Notes: generated by a model not told the origin, from the letters alone. Positions 42,224 to 51,051 are shown, counted from the first letter of the stretch. The stretch: DNA of 63,704 bases from Candidatus Dojkabacteria bacterium (GCA_023229785.1 JALNYV010000009.1:1-63704); one strand, 5' to 3'. A program made the numbers and translations.

Positions 42224-43030
42224 ATGATAAAATTGAAAAAACAAAAGAGGTTTTCTGTCAGTCTGTGGAAGAAACATGATTCTATTATTCCTAGAAAGAA
42301 ACTTAACTGTTTCAGGCCTACTAAGATAAATGTTTCCATGATGCATAGACCTAAACCTATGTTCATTATGAAAAGAAAGTTTATTGGCGACGGTAAATTT
42401 GGTACTCCTGATGATATGATCAATTATATCCAGGAAGGTAAAGGTATTGTTGTCCAGCCTCAGATGCAGGAATTAAAGTCTAAAAAACCAAGAAATTTAA
42501 AAGAACCTTCATTTAGTAAAAGACTTTATCTTAGAAGTAAAAAAATCTATAGTAAGTTTCCTGTACAAGAAGTATTAGATAGAGGATTAGAACCTAAAGA
42601 AGAGTTAAGAAAAAGGTTAAGAAAAGAAAAACTTAAAAGAATTGGTAAACATCTTCCAGAATCTATTGAACCTGTTTCTTCTTTATTTAAATCAGAAAAA
42701 TTAAAACAACCAGTTTGGGAAAGACAAGAAGAAGATACAGAAAATCTTATAGAAACAATCAAACGTGAAAAGAAATATGGAACACTTCCGAAAGGAGAGA
42801 TAAAAATGTCTTATGAAGAAGCAGAAGAGTTCATGAAAAATGTTAAACATAAAAATCCTGAAGATTATTCTTCTTATGAATATAATCCTACACCTGAGGA
42901 TATTTTATACGGAAAGAAAGAAACATATCATGGTTCAGCACAAGACTTGTTGGATGGTGATGGAAGATCATTACTGATGGTAGAAGACCTTGGCGATGGA
43001 AGGATAAGGATTCGGAGGGGAAAGAGATAA
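42224..43030 (+). CDS. basic virion protein with GDG motifs, 268 aa
   Basis: A polybasic first 54 residues end in FIGDGKFG. The middle is charged helix, and the C-terminus has LDGDGRSLL and EDLGDGRIRI within its last 25 residues. Same build as the 24.0 kb protein. It overlaps the next gene by one base. Confidence 0.65.
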   Translation: MIKLKKQKRFSVSLWKKHDSIIPRKKLNCFRPTKINVSMMHRPKPMFIMKRKFIGDGKFGTPDDMINYIQEGKGIVVQPQMQELKSKKPRNLKEPSFSKRLYLRSKKIYSKFPVQEVLDRGLEPKEELRKRLRKEKLKRIGKHLPESIEPVSSLFKSEKLKQPVWERQEEDTENLIETIKREKKYGTLPKGEIKMSYEEAEEFMKNVKHKNPEDYSSYEYNPTPEDILYGKKETYHGSAQDLLDGDGRSLLMVEDLGDGRIRIRRGKR

Positions 43031-44784
43031 TGGCAAAGAAAAGACATAGAAAACAAAAGAAACAATATTATTATACTGAACAAAGGAAAATGAAACCAGA
43101 AGTTTTACCAACTTATAATTCTATGATTTATACAGGCGATAATCCTTTTGTTACAAAAAAGAATTATTCATTCGGTGCTAATTTAGTTTATGTCCCAAGG
43201 AAACAAGTCTTCTTTTCTAGTCTTGGTCATAATTCAATGGTTAATCCTTTTAGAGGAGACGGCTGTAAACTATTCTTAAGAAAATCTAAATCTAAAAAGT
43301 ACGGTTTCAGTATCTGGTCAAAACCTTCAAAGATTAAGAAAGGTGATGGTTACAAATCTTTATCTCCGTCTATACAAGAATTCAACAAAAAACAAAAAGA
43401 ATTTGAAAGATTCAGAAGAAGAGTGATGAAAAAAAATGGTTTTGAGATAGAACAAGAACCACATGGAGCATTAGAAAAAGCAAGGTTCAAATCAGAAAAG
43501 CTACAAAAGCAATTATCAAAAGATACTGAAAAATGGATTTCTGCAAGAGATAAAGTTAAAGAATATAATAGTGAAGGATATTATGGCGGTGAAGGTGGTG
43601 CACAGAATTTAATATCTGCTTCTGAAACTGATTTGAGAGAACCTAGACGTGCTGCATTATCTAAAGCGAGGAGTGAAAGAGAGTCACAGAAGGCACTTAA
43701 AGAATATGACAAATCATTAAGAAGAGGAGAAAGATATGAACGGTTAAGACAGACTCCGGTTTATGGAGCATTGTCTGCAATAGAAGAACGTAAAAAAGCA
43801 TTCAAAGAACATGCACTGACCAAAGGCGCAAAAAAGATGTTGACTGAAAGATATTCTGATAAATCTCAAAGAATATCTAGTAAAGTAAAAACCGGGACGC
43901 TTGGACTTCTCAACGCATTATCAGTAACTACTAGCGGGAAATCTGCAATACCAATTGGAAGGTATGGAGGATTATCCGGGTATGGTGATGGCAGGGTAGA
44001 AGTAAAACAAAAAGGTCCGGGAAGACCTAAAGGTTCGTATAAGTTGGGTCTTCCTATTAAAGAAATAGAAAAGATGCAACGTGAACAGAAAAGACAGGCT
44101 GAGGTACAAAAGTTCGTTGCTGAACAGGCTGCTATAGAAGCAGAATCACAAAGACAAATACAAGCAGCAAGGATGCCTCAACAACCTCAAATGCAGATGG
44201 AACAACCTTTGAATGATAATCAAATGATGCAGACAATGGGTGAAGCAACATCAAGCGGTTTTGTAACACCTGAATTGATTGAACAACAAAATGTATATTC
44301 ACAAACACCGTCACAGATGCAAACTCCTAATCCTACAATGCAAGAAGCAGCAGTTGCAATGTCTGTTGAAGAACAGGCAGCGTCGAAGTTCAATGCAAGG
44401 ACTGCACCACAAGCCGTTCCTGGAATGTTGATACCAGAACAATCAAAGATCGGACAACCTAACAGACCTAACCCTTGGAGATTACGAGCAAAATGGAGGC
44501 CTAACCTTGCAATGAATATCTTCAAGACTATAACCACTCAACCGTTAAAGTTCCAGAATACAGTATTGAAACCAACAGGTCGTGCTACAGCACAACCAGT
44601 ATTAAGGCCTGCAGTAACAAACCCTTTGATATCTCCTGGAAGTATAATCACTTCTGCGCCAACAACATCTAATACTACTTTAAGTTCAACTTCAATGGCC
44701 GCAATGAGGTCAAGGAAGATTCCAAATCAAAACCAGTCTCAACCTCAATATCAGAATAAAGAAGAGGAGGGGATGCTTGCATGA
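43030..44784 (+). CDS. basic virion protein with GDG motifs and AT-hook-like segment, 584 aa
   Basis: Starts MAKKRHRKQKKQYYY. GDG at about 76 (PFRGDGCKLF), 105 (KKGDGYKSL) and 322 (YGDGRVEV). An AT-hook-like GPGRPKGSYKLGLPIKE at about 327-343 matches the C-terminal segment of the 1527-aa protein. The C-terminal third is Gln/Met/Pro-rich and disordered with RLRAKWRPN near 480. Likely internal, DNA-associated virion protein. Confidence 0.65.
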   Translation: MAKKRHRKQKKQYYYTEQRKMKPEVLPTYNSMIYTGDNPFVTKKNYSFGANLVYVPRKQVFFSSLGHNSMVNPFRGDGCKLFLRKSKSKKYGFSIWSKPSKIKKGDGYKSLSPSIQEFNKKQKEFERFRRRVMKKNGFEIEQEPHGALEKARFKSEKLQKQLSKDTEKWISARDKVKEYNSEGYYGGEGGAQNLISASETDLREPRRAALSKARSERESQKALKEYDKSLRRGERYERLRQTPVYGALSAIEERKKAFKEHALTKGAKKMLTERYSDKSQRISSKVKTGTLGLLNALSVTTSGKSAIPIGRYGGLSGYGDGRVEVKQKGPGRPKGSYKLGLPIKEIEKMQREQKRQAEVQKFVAEQAAIEAESQRQIQAARMPQQPQMQMEQPLNDNQMMQTMGEATSSGFVTPELIEQQNVYSQTPSQMQTPNPTMQEAAVAMSVEEQAASKFNARTAPQAVPGMLIPEQSKIGQPNRPNPWRLRAKWRPNLAMNIFKTITTQPLKFQNTVLKPTGRATAQPVLRPAVTNPLISPGSIITSAPTTSNTTLSSTSMAAMRSRKIPNQNQSQPQYQNKEEEGMLA

Positions 44785-45173
44785 AGAAAGACAAGTATGG
44801 CCGGAAAGTAGAACTAAGAACAATTTCTGGCAGAGATTATGTTGTTAACTCTGAACAGAAAAAATATACTTTATATAAACGTAATCCTGTCACTGGAAGA
44901 TTCCTTGGAAGGTATAGTAATGTTCCAAGAAGGATTAGTGATAATACTAGATATATCCGTATGATACATTCTATTGACATAAATCATGATAAGATACCAG
45001 ATTTAAATGTTGGTCAAGTCATTGGCAGGATGAAACGTTTCAGCTCCGGTAAACCTGATCATGTGAAAGTAAACGTACATATATCCAACAAAGTATCCCG
45101 TGATAAAATGAAACAAACTCAGAAAGAGAAGTTCAGGAAGATAATGCTAAATTTAAAAAATAAAAGGAGGTAA
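44781..45173 (+). CDS. basic protein, 130 aa
   Basis: Compact, with strands (GRKVELRTISGRDYVVNSEQ) and a basic helical tail (QKEKFRKIMLNLKNKRR). Overlaps the previous gene by 4 nt. Unknown; likely virion. Confidence 0.6.
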   Translation: MKKDKYGRKVELRTISGRDYVVNSEQKKYTLYKRNPVTGRFLGRYSNVPRRISDNTRYIRMIHSIDINHDKIPDLNVGQVIGRMKRFSSGKPDHVKVNVHISNKVSRDKMKQTQKEKFRKIMLNLKNKRR

Positions 45174-45179
45174 ACAAAA

Positions 45180-45494
45180 ATGGATGATTTTTCAAAAACA
45201 ATGGCAGGGACAGCAGTCGGGCTTGGAAGCATAGCACTGCTTGGGCAATCAATGAAGATGATACCAACAGATATGATGCAAGTTCCTAGAGCAAGACCAA
45301 GACCAATCAGACAAATGAGACCTATTAGTAAAGTTCCACATAAGAGATTTATTTTAAAAGGTCAGCCTATGAAAAAAATGATGGGCAGTGGCAGAATAGA
45401 TTACAGAAAACAAAATAAACGATTTATGCAAGGGACAATGGGTATAATGGTTGGAGTTCCTTTATTAAGCGCAGCATCAAGCATGATTAAATAA
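45180..45494 (+). CDS. proline/arginine-rich membrane-contacting protein, 104 aa
   Basis: Hydrophobic ends (MAGTAVGLGSIALLG and GIMVGVPLLSAASSM) around a basic Pro/Arg centre and a MMGSGRIDY motif, which fits the M-x-G-x-G form of the GDG-type sites. Preceded by AAAAGGAGG. Likely core-to-membrane peptide. Confidence 0.6.
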   Translation: MDDFSKTMAGTAVGLGSIALLGQSMKMIPTDMMQVPRARPRPIRQMRPISKVPHKRFILKGQPMKKMMGSGRIDYRKQNKRFMQGTMGIMVGVPLLSAASSMIK

Positions 45495-45506
45495 TAGGAG
45501 GCTAAA

Positions 45507-45659
45507 ATGTCAAAGATAAAAGAAATAAACTTTTTCGGAGGTAAAGAGACAACTGTAGAGATTGCTAAATCAGTTGGTAAAGGATTGATGTTTGTTGGTG
45601 CAGCAATAGTTGCACCATCAGCGATACAAGCGGCTACAGGCGCTTTCAATAAAAAATGA
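45507..45659 (+). CDS. small hydrophobic protein, 50 aa
   Basis: MSKIKEINFFGGKETTVEIA then a Gly/Ala helix (LMFVGAAIVAPSAIQAATG). AGGAGG 6 nt upstream. Possible virion peptide. Confidence 0.6.
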   Translation: MSKIKEINFFGGKETTVEIAKSVGKGLMFVGAAIVAPSAIQAATGAFNKK

Positions 45660-45730
45660 TATTCAAATTTAAGTTGGCTGGGAAAGAGAGGGATAAGGAT
45701 AGGATGGGGTATAATATTTTCATAAATTAA
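45656..45730 (+). CDS. possible 24-aa basic peptide
   Basis: MIFKFKLAGKERDKDRMGYN and stop; its ATG overlaps the previous stop (ATGA), the only support. Confidence 0.35.
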   Translation: MIFKFKLAGKERDKDRMGYNIFIN

Positions 45731-45738
45731 CAACCCGG

Positions 45739-45773
45739 GGGTCTCGGGTTATGCTTTTTCCCCGAGACCCTTT
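45739..45773 (+). terminator. GC-rich hairpin in the small-gene cluster
   Basis: GGGTCTCGGG pairs with CCCGAGACCC (10 bp, perfect) around a 12-nt loop, then TTTC. By far the most GC-rich stem in the virion block; a terminator or processing/attenuation site that would lower expression of genes after it. Confidence 0.75.
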
Positions 45774-45803
45774 CTTATCAAATAAATAAAAGGAGGTTCA
45801 ATA

Positions 45804-45956
45804 ATGAAAACAAAACATAAGAAAATAATAATAGAATTCACGCCTAAAAGAATAATCGAAGACGAAGGTACTGAAAGAATGAAGAAAAGAATTAAACCTG
45901 TAAGAGGTAAAAAGATTTGTACAAGTCTTTGGTATCCTCATGAAGTAAAAGGATAA
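45804..45956 (+). CDS. small basic protein, 50 aa
   Basis: MKTKHKKIIIEFTPKRIIED and a basic centre. AGGAGG upstream. Unknown. Confidence 0.55.
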   Translation: MKTKHKKIIIEFTPKRIIEDEGTERMKKRIKPVRGKKICTSLWYPHEVKG

Positions 45957-45968
45957 AAGGAGGTAACC

Positions 45969-46172
45969 ATGAAAGAAAATTGGATACAAGGAACTGGTAT
46001 CAAGAAACATAAAGGTGCTCTTAGAAAACAATTAGGTATTAAAGGTACTATCTCAACTAAGATGCTTAATGAAATTTCTGGTGCCAGGTTAGGAACTAAA
46101 GTTCGAGGACATAAAGTCACTCTGCTTTTAAAGAAGAGGGCAGTACTTGCAAGAAGTTTAAGAAAATTTTAA
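45969..46172 (+). CDS. small basic protein, 67 aa
   Basis: MKENWIQGTGIKKHKGALRK, lysine/arginine-rich helical protein resembling small DNA-condensing proteins. AGGAGG upstream. Confidence 0.6.
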   Translation: MKENWIQGTGIKKHKGALRKQLGIKGTISTKMLNEISGARLGTKVRGHKVTLLLKKRAVLARSLRKF

Positions 46173-46239
46173 ATACAAACATACAAATACTTTAGAAACT
46201 TATATTGTTTAATCAAAAACGATTGAAGGAGGCAAAAAA

Positions 46240-46464
46240 ATGACAGACGATGAATTAATAGGAACATTAGGAACCGTTGTGGTAGCAGGCGCGCTTTTAG
46301 GTATGATGAATAATAATCAGAACAGGAGTAATACAACTAGAACTATAACTAAGACTAAGTATGTTACTAGACCAGTCAAACACAAATTTATAAAATCTAA
46401 ACCAATTAGAAACAAGACTACAACCGTAACAAAAATATCTAAACAACCATCTCTCTTTTGGTAA
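46240..46464 (+). CDS. small protein with hydrophobic start, 74 aa
   Basis: DDELIGTLGTVVVAGALLGM helix followed by an Asn/Arg/Thr/Lys-rich basic tail: membrane at one end, polycation at the other, like the 45.2 kb protein. GGAGG upstream. Confidence 0.6.
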   Translation: MTDDELIGTLGTVVVAGALLGMMNNNQNRSNTTRTITKTKYVTRPVKHKFIKSKPIRNKTTTVTKISKQPSLFW

Positions 46465-46490
46465 TCTAAATCAAAAAGGAGGTGAAAGTT

Positions 46491-46604
46491 ATGGCAAAAA
46501 ACGCATGGCTAGAACATCTAGCAAAGATAAGAAAACAAAATCCTAAGATTAAAGACGTTGCTAAACTAGCAAAGTTAGCAAAGAGCACATATAAAAAGAA
46601 GTAA
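46491..46604 (+). CDS. tiny basic protein (AWLEHL...TYKKK), 37 aa
   Basis: A predicted small helical peptide: aromatic-basic start AWLEHLAKIRKQNPKIKD and end KSTYKKK. The composition recalls small basic peptides described in nucleocytoplasmic large DNA viruses, but this is an impression. GGAGGTG upstream. Confidence 0.55.
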   Translation: MAKNAWLEHLAKIRKQNPKIKDVAKLAKLAKSTYKKK

Positions 46605-46614
46605 GGATTAAAAT

Positions 46615-46734
46615 ATGCAAAAGATATGTCCAATATGTAAAGAGCCTTTAGAGGATTCTCTAGAAGAAGATTGTTATTATTTTTGTATTTATTGTAATAC
46701 TTGGATTAAAGAAAATATAGTTGAATCAGAATAA
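46615..46734 (+). CDS. tiny zinc-ribbon protein, 39 aa
   Basis: CPIC and CIYC pairs with acidic linker; complete four-cysteine site. Confidence 0.55.
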   Translation: MQKICPICKEPLEDSLEEDCYYFCIYCNTWIKENIVESE

Positions 46735-46765
46735 AATTTAAAAAGTTATAATTCTAGATTTATTT

Positions 46766-47188
46766 ATGGACATGACAAACTTCTGGGATAAATATCTCAA
46801 GATATCTGATAATGTCAATGCTGAAGATAAATGTAATCAGTTAAAAGGATTAGGTTTTGATGGTTTGATTGATCCTGTACAATCAGAAGAGTTTTATAAT
46901 TTTCTTAATAGGATAATGGCTTCGTTCGCATCACATTCTCGTGCAAGGATATTGCATTCATATAAACAAGGATTGAAGGTTGGAAGGATGAATATGTTAA
47001 GTACTACACAAAAACAAATCATTAAACAAGATAGATATAAACCATTTGTTGAAGTTGAACCCACCGACGGGAATTGGGACCCTGAAGGTTTTGAAGATTC
47101 GTTCCAGGGTAATTCTGATAATACTATTGAAGATGAATTGATTAAATTAACACAAGAAGAAGATAGGAAAGTGAAAGTAGCAAAGTAA
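46766..47188 (+). CDS. hypothetical protein, 140 aa
   Basis: A soluble, helical N-terminal half (NFWDKYLKISDNVNAEDKCN; FYNFLNRIMASFASHSRARIL) and an acidic C-terminus. Promoter-like AATTCTAGATTTAT precedes it. Unknown. Confidence 0.6.
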   Translation: MDMTNFWDKYLKISDNVNAEDKCNQLKGLGFDGLIDPVQSEEFYNFLNRIMASFASHSRARILHSYKQGLKVGRMNMLSTTQKQIIKQDRYKPFVEVEPTDGNWDPEGFEDSFQGNSDNTIEDELIKLTQEEDRKVKVAK

Positions 47189-47249
47189 AACAATTAAATT
47201 TATAAATCTGTTATAGTTCCATATATCTATATTAAAAAGAAGTGAAAGA

Positions 47250-47558
47250 ATGGCATTACACAATTTGATGAACTGCAAGGGTTTTGATCAAGGTTTTTTA
47301 GGAGGCTGTGGTATGGCCTGGATGGGATTAGTATTATTATTCTTCGTTGCTGCAGCGTTAAGGAAATGGGGCGGTGAAGAAATGGATATACCTTTCAATT
47401 TTATATCTTCTTTAGTTTCTGGTTTTGTAGGATATTTTGTTGCAATAACATTTTTAGGTTCAGCTAAATGGTCTCTTCTTGTTGGTCTTGTGGCAGTTGT
47501 TGCTGCAGGATACCTGACACCTTATATGTATGAAGAACCAACATTCGGAGGCGGATAA
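47250..47558 (+). CDS. membrane protein, three segments, 102 aa
   Basis: Helices at about 18-38, 50-70 and 75-92. Preceded by a TTTATAAA box about 50 nt upstream and overlapping the next start by one base. Envelope protein candidate. Confidence 0.6.
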   Translation: MALHNLMNCKGFDQGFLGGCGMAWMGLVLLFFVAAALRKWGGEEMDIPFNFISSLVSGFVGYFVAITFLGSAKWSLLVGLVAVVAAGYLTPYMYEEPTFGGG

Positions 47559-47866
47559 TGGTAATCAATAAATTGTTATTGAATGAGATTGATAAGGATA
47601 TTGAATCTTCTGAAAAAGCAATCAAGAATGAAATCAATTCTATCAAGAAATATGAATCTGAGATATTATACACAAGAGAGAAGATAAGAAATATGCAGAA
47701 GGATGTCCTGAGAAAGAAAAGGGCCCGTGTAATCTATATTGGTGAAGAAAGTCCAAGGGCAACCGAAAACAAAACAGTACAGAAAACTCAAGAAGTGATT
47801 GTTGAAGAAAAGAAAGAACTTGAAGCGACGGAGGAACAACCAAATGAAATTCAAGAGACCAACTAA
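47558..47866 (+). CDS. coiled-coil protein, 102 aa
   Basis: Charged helix over residues 5-55, then an acidic Glu/Thr-rich tail. Partner of the membrane protein before it by overlap. Confidence 0.55.
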   Translation: MVINKLLLNEIDKDIESSEKAIKNEINSIKKYESEILYTREKIRNMQKDVLRKKRARVIYIGEESPRATENKTVQKTQEVIVEEKKELEATEEQPNEIQETN

Positions 47867-47895
47867 TTCTAATAAATTAAAAGGAGGTAAACAAC

Positions 47896-48015
47896 ATGGG
47901 AGAAATAATACTAAAAGATGATACAAAGAAAACTAAAAAGAAAAAACTTAAAGTGAAGAAAGTGAAGAAAGTTAGCAAGTCTAAAAAAAAGACTGTAAAG
48001 AAAAAGAAAAAATAA
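47896..48015 (+). CDS. lysine-rich peptide (H1-tail-like), 39 aa
   Basis: More than half of the residues are lysine with V, T and S between (KKKKLKVKKVKKVSKSKKKT). AGGAGG upstream. The composition is that of a DNA-condensing peptide; it should neutralise packaged DNA. Confidence 0.65.
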   Translation: MGEIILKDDTKKTKKKKLKVKKVKKVSKSKKKTVKKKKK

Positions 48016-48048
48016 TTTTAAAGGAAGAACGGAAGAACTTAATTTAAC

Positions 48049-48873
48049 ATGAAGCAAAAGACAAATAACAAATACATATTTCCTAACTTCTTAGCAGTAG
48101 CAATGAAGAATACGGAAATGAAGACGCAGTTACAATCTGCAATGTTAAGCATGGCTTTGCTTCTTATTGGAATGATCCTTATGGGGATATATAGTATTAT
48201 ATATCTGACACAAGGCTGGTTCTTTAAAGGTCTAGTTGTATTCAATATTTTAGCAGGATTCATGTTCATGTCAAGTTATCTTGTAACAACTTATCAACAA
48301 TATGTGAGTTACCTTGACGCTGTAGAGATACAGCAACAGATGAACCCTGAGACTATACCACCTAAGCGTAAAAAGAACAGATTGAACCAATTTTTATTCT
48401 TTTTTGGATTGATACTTTTAATAGGTTCAATATCATCATATTTTTTGTTTGACATCAGTTATTGGATTTTTGGGTTATCTGTCTTGGGCCTTTTTATGAT
48501 GATAATAGTTTTTTTCAGGAAACCTAAAGATAAACCTAAAGATAAAGAAGATAAAGATAAACCACAATCAGAAGGTTATGAAAGATTTAAAAAAAGGTTT
48601 AGAAAACTACCAAATGATAAGAAGACTCAGGATAGATTATTAGAAAAGTATAACCTGGAATTGAAAGAAAAAGAATTACAGAACGAACTTGACCAACAAG
48701 AACAAGGTTATAATACAAAACAAGAAGAAACACCATTTCCTTATGAAGATGAAGTAACACAATTAGAACAAGAACCGAAAGGAAAAGATACTCAGTATGT
48801 TGATTATACTCAATACACTCAGCAACCTACCAGAAAGTTTAAAGGCAAGGATGGAAGGATATATTATGGATAA
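48049..48873 (+). CDS. membrane protein with charged tail, 274 aa
   Basis: Four membrane helices within residues 30-160 in two pairs, then a cytoplasmic tail of repeated K/D/E/Q (KPKDKPKDKEDKDKPQSEGY) and an end FKGKDGRIYYG, close to the GDG motifs. Envelope or assembly protein. Confidence 0.6.
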   Translation: MKQKTNNKYIFPNFLAVAMKNTEMKTQLQSAMLSMALLLIGMILMGIYSIIYLTQGWFFKGLVVFNILAGFMFMSSYLVTTYQQYVSYLDAVEIQQQMNPETIPPKRKKNRLNQFLFFFGLILLIGSISSYFLFDISYWIFGLSVLGLFMMIIVFFRKPKDKPKDKEDKDKPQSEGYERFKKRFRKLPNDKKTQDRLLEKYNLELKEKELQNELDQQEQGYNTKQEETPFPYEDEVTQLEQEPKGKDTQYVDYTQYTQQPTRKFKGKDGRIYYG

Positions 48874-48906
48874 TGATATAATTATGAAAGGGGGTTATGA
48901 AAAATA

Positions 48907-49281
48907 ATGGAAGATATAGATTTAGACGAATTTGAAGCAATGGAAGCAGAGGCAGAAGCAGCTGCAGTTAATAACCCGCCAAGGCAAGGTCCACCAATAC
49001 CGATGAAAGGTGTTGCAAGACCTGGTCAACCAAATCCTAATATTGCTAGATCGCCACCACCGCAGAGACAGAGACCACAGCAGGTTCAACAGGCAGCACA
49101 GCCTCAAGAACCAGCAGCACCGCAACCTTTATGGTTAGCATATTATCAACCAGAGGCTACAGGTATTGTGAACACTCAAACCGGTGAGAAGATTGAAGGA
49201 TTCAAGGATGAAGGTAATGCACAAGCCATGGCAAGAGTACTTAACGATCTAAATAACATAATAATCTCTGGAGGTTTTTAA
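48907..49281 (+). CDS. Pro/Gln-rich protein with small C-terminal domain, 124 aa
   Basis: Acidic/Ala start, a disordered Pro/Gln/Arg linker (about 20-75), then a folded end (PLWLAYYQPEATGIVNTQTG). GGGGG purine run upstream. Unknown. Confidence 0.55.
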   Translation: MEDIDLDEFEAMEAEAEAAAVNNPPRQGPPIPMKGVARPGQPNPNIARSPPPQRQRPQQVQQAAQPQEPAAPQPLWLAYYQPEATGIVNTQTGEKIEGFKDEGNAQAMARVLNDLNNIIISGGF

Positions 49282-49282
49282 T

Positions 49283-49513
49283 ATGGCAAGAAAATCTAAA
49301 ACAGAAACTATTGATTTGAAATCTAACAATGCTAATGGCAGGCCTAGAACAAAGAATCAAGCGATACTAACAATATTCATTTTACTTTTCCCGGTGCTTT
49401 TGTTAGCAATGATAGGATTAGTAGGAGATCTTTTTTTAAAGATAATGTTTTTTGTTTATGAAGCAGTTCTGATTAAAAATTTTATAGATGATTATTATGC
49501 AGGAAGATTATAA
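49283..49513 (+). CDS. small membrane protein, 76 aa
   Basis: Basic start, then helices at about 27-47 and 50-68. Starts one base after the previous stop. Confidence 0.6.
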   Translation: MARKSKTETIDLKSNNANGRPRTKNQAILTIFILLFPVLLLAMIGLVGDLFLKIMFFVYEAVLIKNFIDDYYAGRL

Positions 49514-49548
49514 GGAACATTTTATTTTTATTTTAATTTTATTAACTC

Positions 49549-49929
49549 ATGGAAAATTCAATAATAATAAGGTTAGCATTCACATATGAACGAGAGATAA
49601 TCTTATTTGAGATATGTAATAAGATAATAATCTATAAGGACAGAAAATGGCCGAACGGTTTTCAGTTCATGCCAAGGGATCCTAAGATTGTTAAAGCAAT
49701 AATCCTTTCAAGGAACAAGATACGGAAGGAAATGATCAATTGGATTAATGATGCTAATAGCGGAAAGAATCTAGAAGAATATAATAATGCAAAGGACGAT
49801 GAAGATATTGCAAAAATAGTAACCAATGATTGCGCGAATAAAGGGTGCGTGTTCAGAAAGAAACAATATGTCATAATAAATAATGAAGGTAAAGAAGAGG
49901 AAGTCTTTTTAGAGAATGAAAAAATATAA
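49549..49929 (+). CDS. hypothetical protein, 126 aa
   Basis: Alpha/beta (MENSIIIRLAFTYEREIILF ... IIIYKDRKWPNGFQFMPRDP) with helical end. No motif recognised. Confidence 0.6.
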   Translation: MENSIIIRLAFTYEREIILFEICNKIIIYKDRKWPNGFQFMPRDPKIVKAIILSRNKIRKEMINWINDANSGKNLEEYNNAKDDEDIAKIVTNDCANKGCVFRKKQYVIINNEGKEEEVFLENEKI

Positions 49930-50059
49930 AGAATATAAGATAACTGATAAAGAAATAAAACAGATAAGAAAACTAGCAAGTCTAGAGAATGATATAGAAA
50001 TAAACCTTTTACTTGATGATATAATCAAGAGAGCAGAATATGGTAACCAACACGCTTGA
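49916..50059 (+). CDS. small helical protein, 47 aa
   Basis: MKKYKEYKITDKEIKQIRKL..., looks like a helix-turn-helix minus wing. Overlaps both neighbours on the same strand. Confidence 0.5.
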   Translation: MKKYKEYKITDKEIKQIRKLASLENDIEINLLLDDIIKRAEYGNQHA

Positions 50060-50303
50060 CCAGATATTGAATATAGTTGTTCCAATCGGAGCATTCATAT
50101 TTTTAGGGTTTGTTATCTATAAAGGTTTCAAAGACCCTATTGACGATTTTTTAGGTTGGATAAAAGGATTATTTACTGGCGGTGGCGGGAATGTACAACA
50201 AGAACAAGGAGGCTACAGTGGAGGCTATGGAAGCGGTGGTTATAGCGGAAGAACAAAACGTAACCCGTTTGGAATGGATTCTACTGACATTGCTTACAGA
50301 TGA
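50040..50303 (+). CDS. single-pass membrane protein with Gly-rich tail, 87 aa
   Basis: Helix at about 8-28 (ILNIVVPIGAFIFLGFVIYK), then a flexible tail GGYSGGYGSGGYSGR. Gly/Tyr/Ser tails can self-associate. Confidence 0.6.
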   Translation: MVTNTLDQILNIVVPIGAFIFLGFVIYKGFKDPIDDFLGWIKGLFTGGGGNVQQEQGGYSGGYGSGGYSGRTKRNPFGMDSTDIAYR

Positions 50304-50339
50304 TTTTAAACCAAATTCTTTTTGAAAGGGGGAATAAAA

Positions 50340-50789
50340 ATGTCTGATGATTATGATCCTGATTATGATTCTAATGAACGGGACGAATTAAGAGATAAGG
50401 AAGTGAAAGAAGAGCCTAAGAAAAGTAAATTTAAAGACAAGTGGAATACTGAGGATGAAACTTGTCCGCATTGTGGACAGGTCACAAAGATATCAAAAGG
50501 ATTGACTAGACAGAATGTTAAACGATTGATAGGTCTTAAACTTCGCATGAGCGATTTTATAGTATTATTTATGTTGATATTGATACTTTTCATTACCTGG
50601 GCATATTATCATGATACTAAGTCTTGTAGAGATTTTTTGAAGGATATTGATTATAATTGTATGGCTTGGGCTGCGTCCCATAATACGATTAATCAATTGA
50701 ATGATAGCGAATTGAATGGATTGAGTGAAGCGGCGAATCAATTAAATCCATTGATAGATGATAATGCGCTCAATCAAAACTCCTCCTAA
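50340..50789 (+). CDS. zinc-knuckle protein with membrane helix, 149 aa
   Basis: Acidic start, CPHCGQ at about 43-46 (half of a zinc site), membrane helix at about 70-90 and an Asn-rich outer part with CRDF and CMAW cysteines. Start 50340 follows AAAGGGGG; the frame opens at 50322. Confidence 0.6.
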   Translation: MSDDYDPDYDSNERDELRDKEVKEEPKKSKFKDKWNTEDETCPHCGQVTKISKGLTRQNVKRLIGLKLRMSDFIVLFMLILILFITWAYYHDTKSCRDFLKDIDYNCMAWAASHNTINQLNDSELNGLSEAANQLNPLIDDNALNQNSS

Positions 50790-51051
50790 CTCGGTGCTAT
50801 ACGATTTTTTGTATTGTCATATTAGAGATAAATATAAGAATAGTCATATACCTGTGGCTCAACTTTTATATTTGATAAAGAACGTAGTAAGGATACCGAA
50901 GACAATGGATCATGTGATATTGAAAGAATTAGAGACTTGTGGTTTTGTTAAACGGATAAACCATCAAAGTTATTTTATATGCCGGGGCACTTTTGAATGT
51001 AATCAGTCTATTAAAAGAGCCAAAAAATATAAACCATTCGCTTTCTGGTGA
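50758..51051 (+). CDS. winged-helix-like protein, 97 aa
   Basis: SVLYDFLYCHIRDKYKNSHI helix, then VAQLLYLIKNVVRIPK and ELETCGFVKRINHQSYFIC, a helix-turn-helix plus wing. ATG 50764 is an alternative. Likely transcription regulator, last in its operon. Confidence 0.6.
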   Translation: MIMRSIKTPPNSVLYDFLYCHIRDKYKNSHIPVAQLLYLIKNVVRIPKTMDHVILKELETCGFVKRINHQSYFICRGTFECNQSIKRAKKYKPFAFW

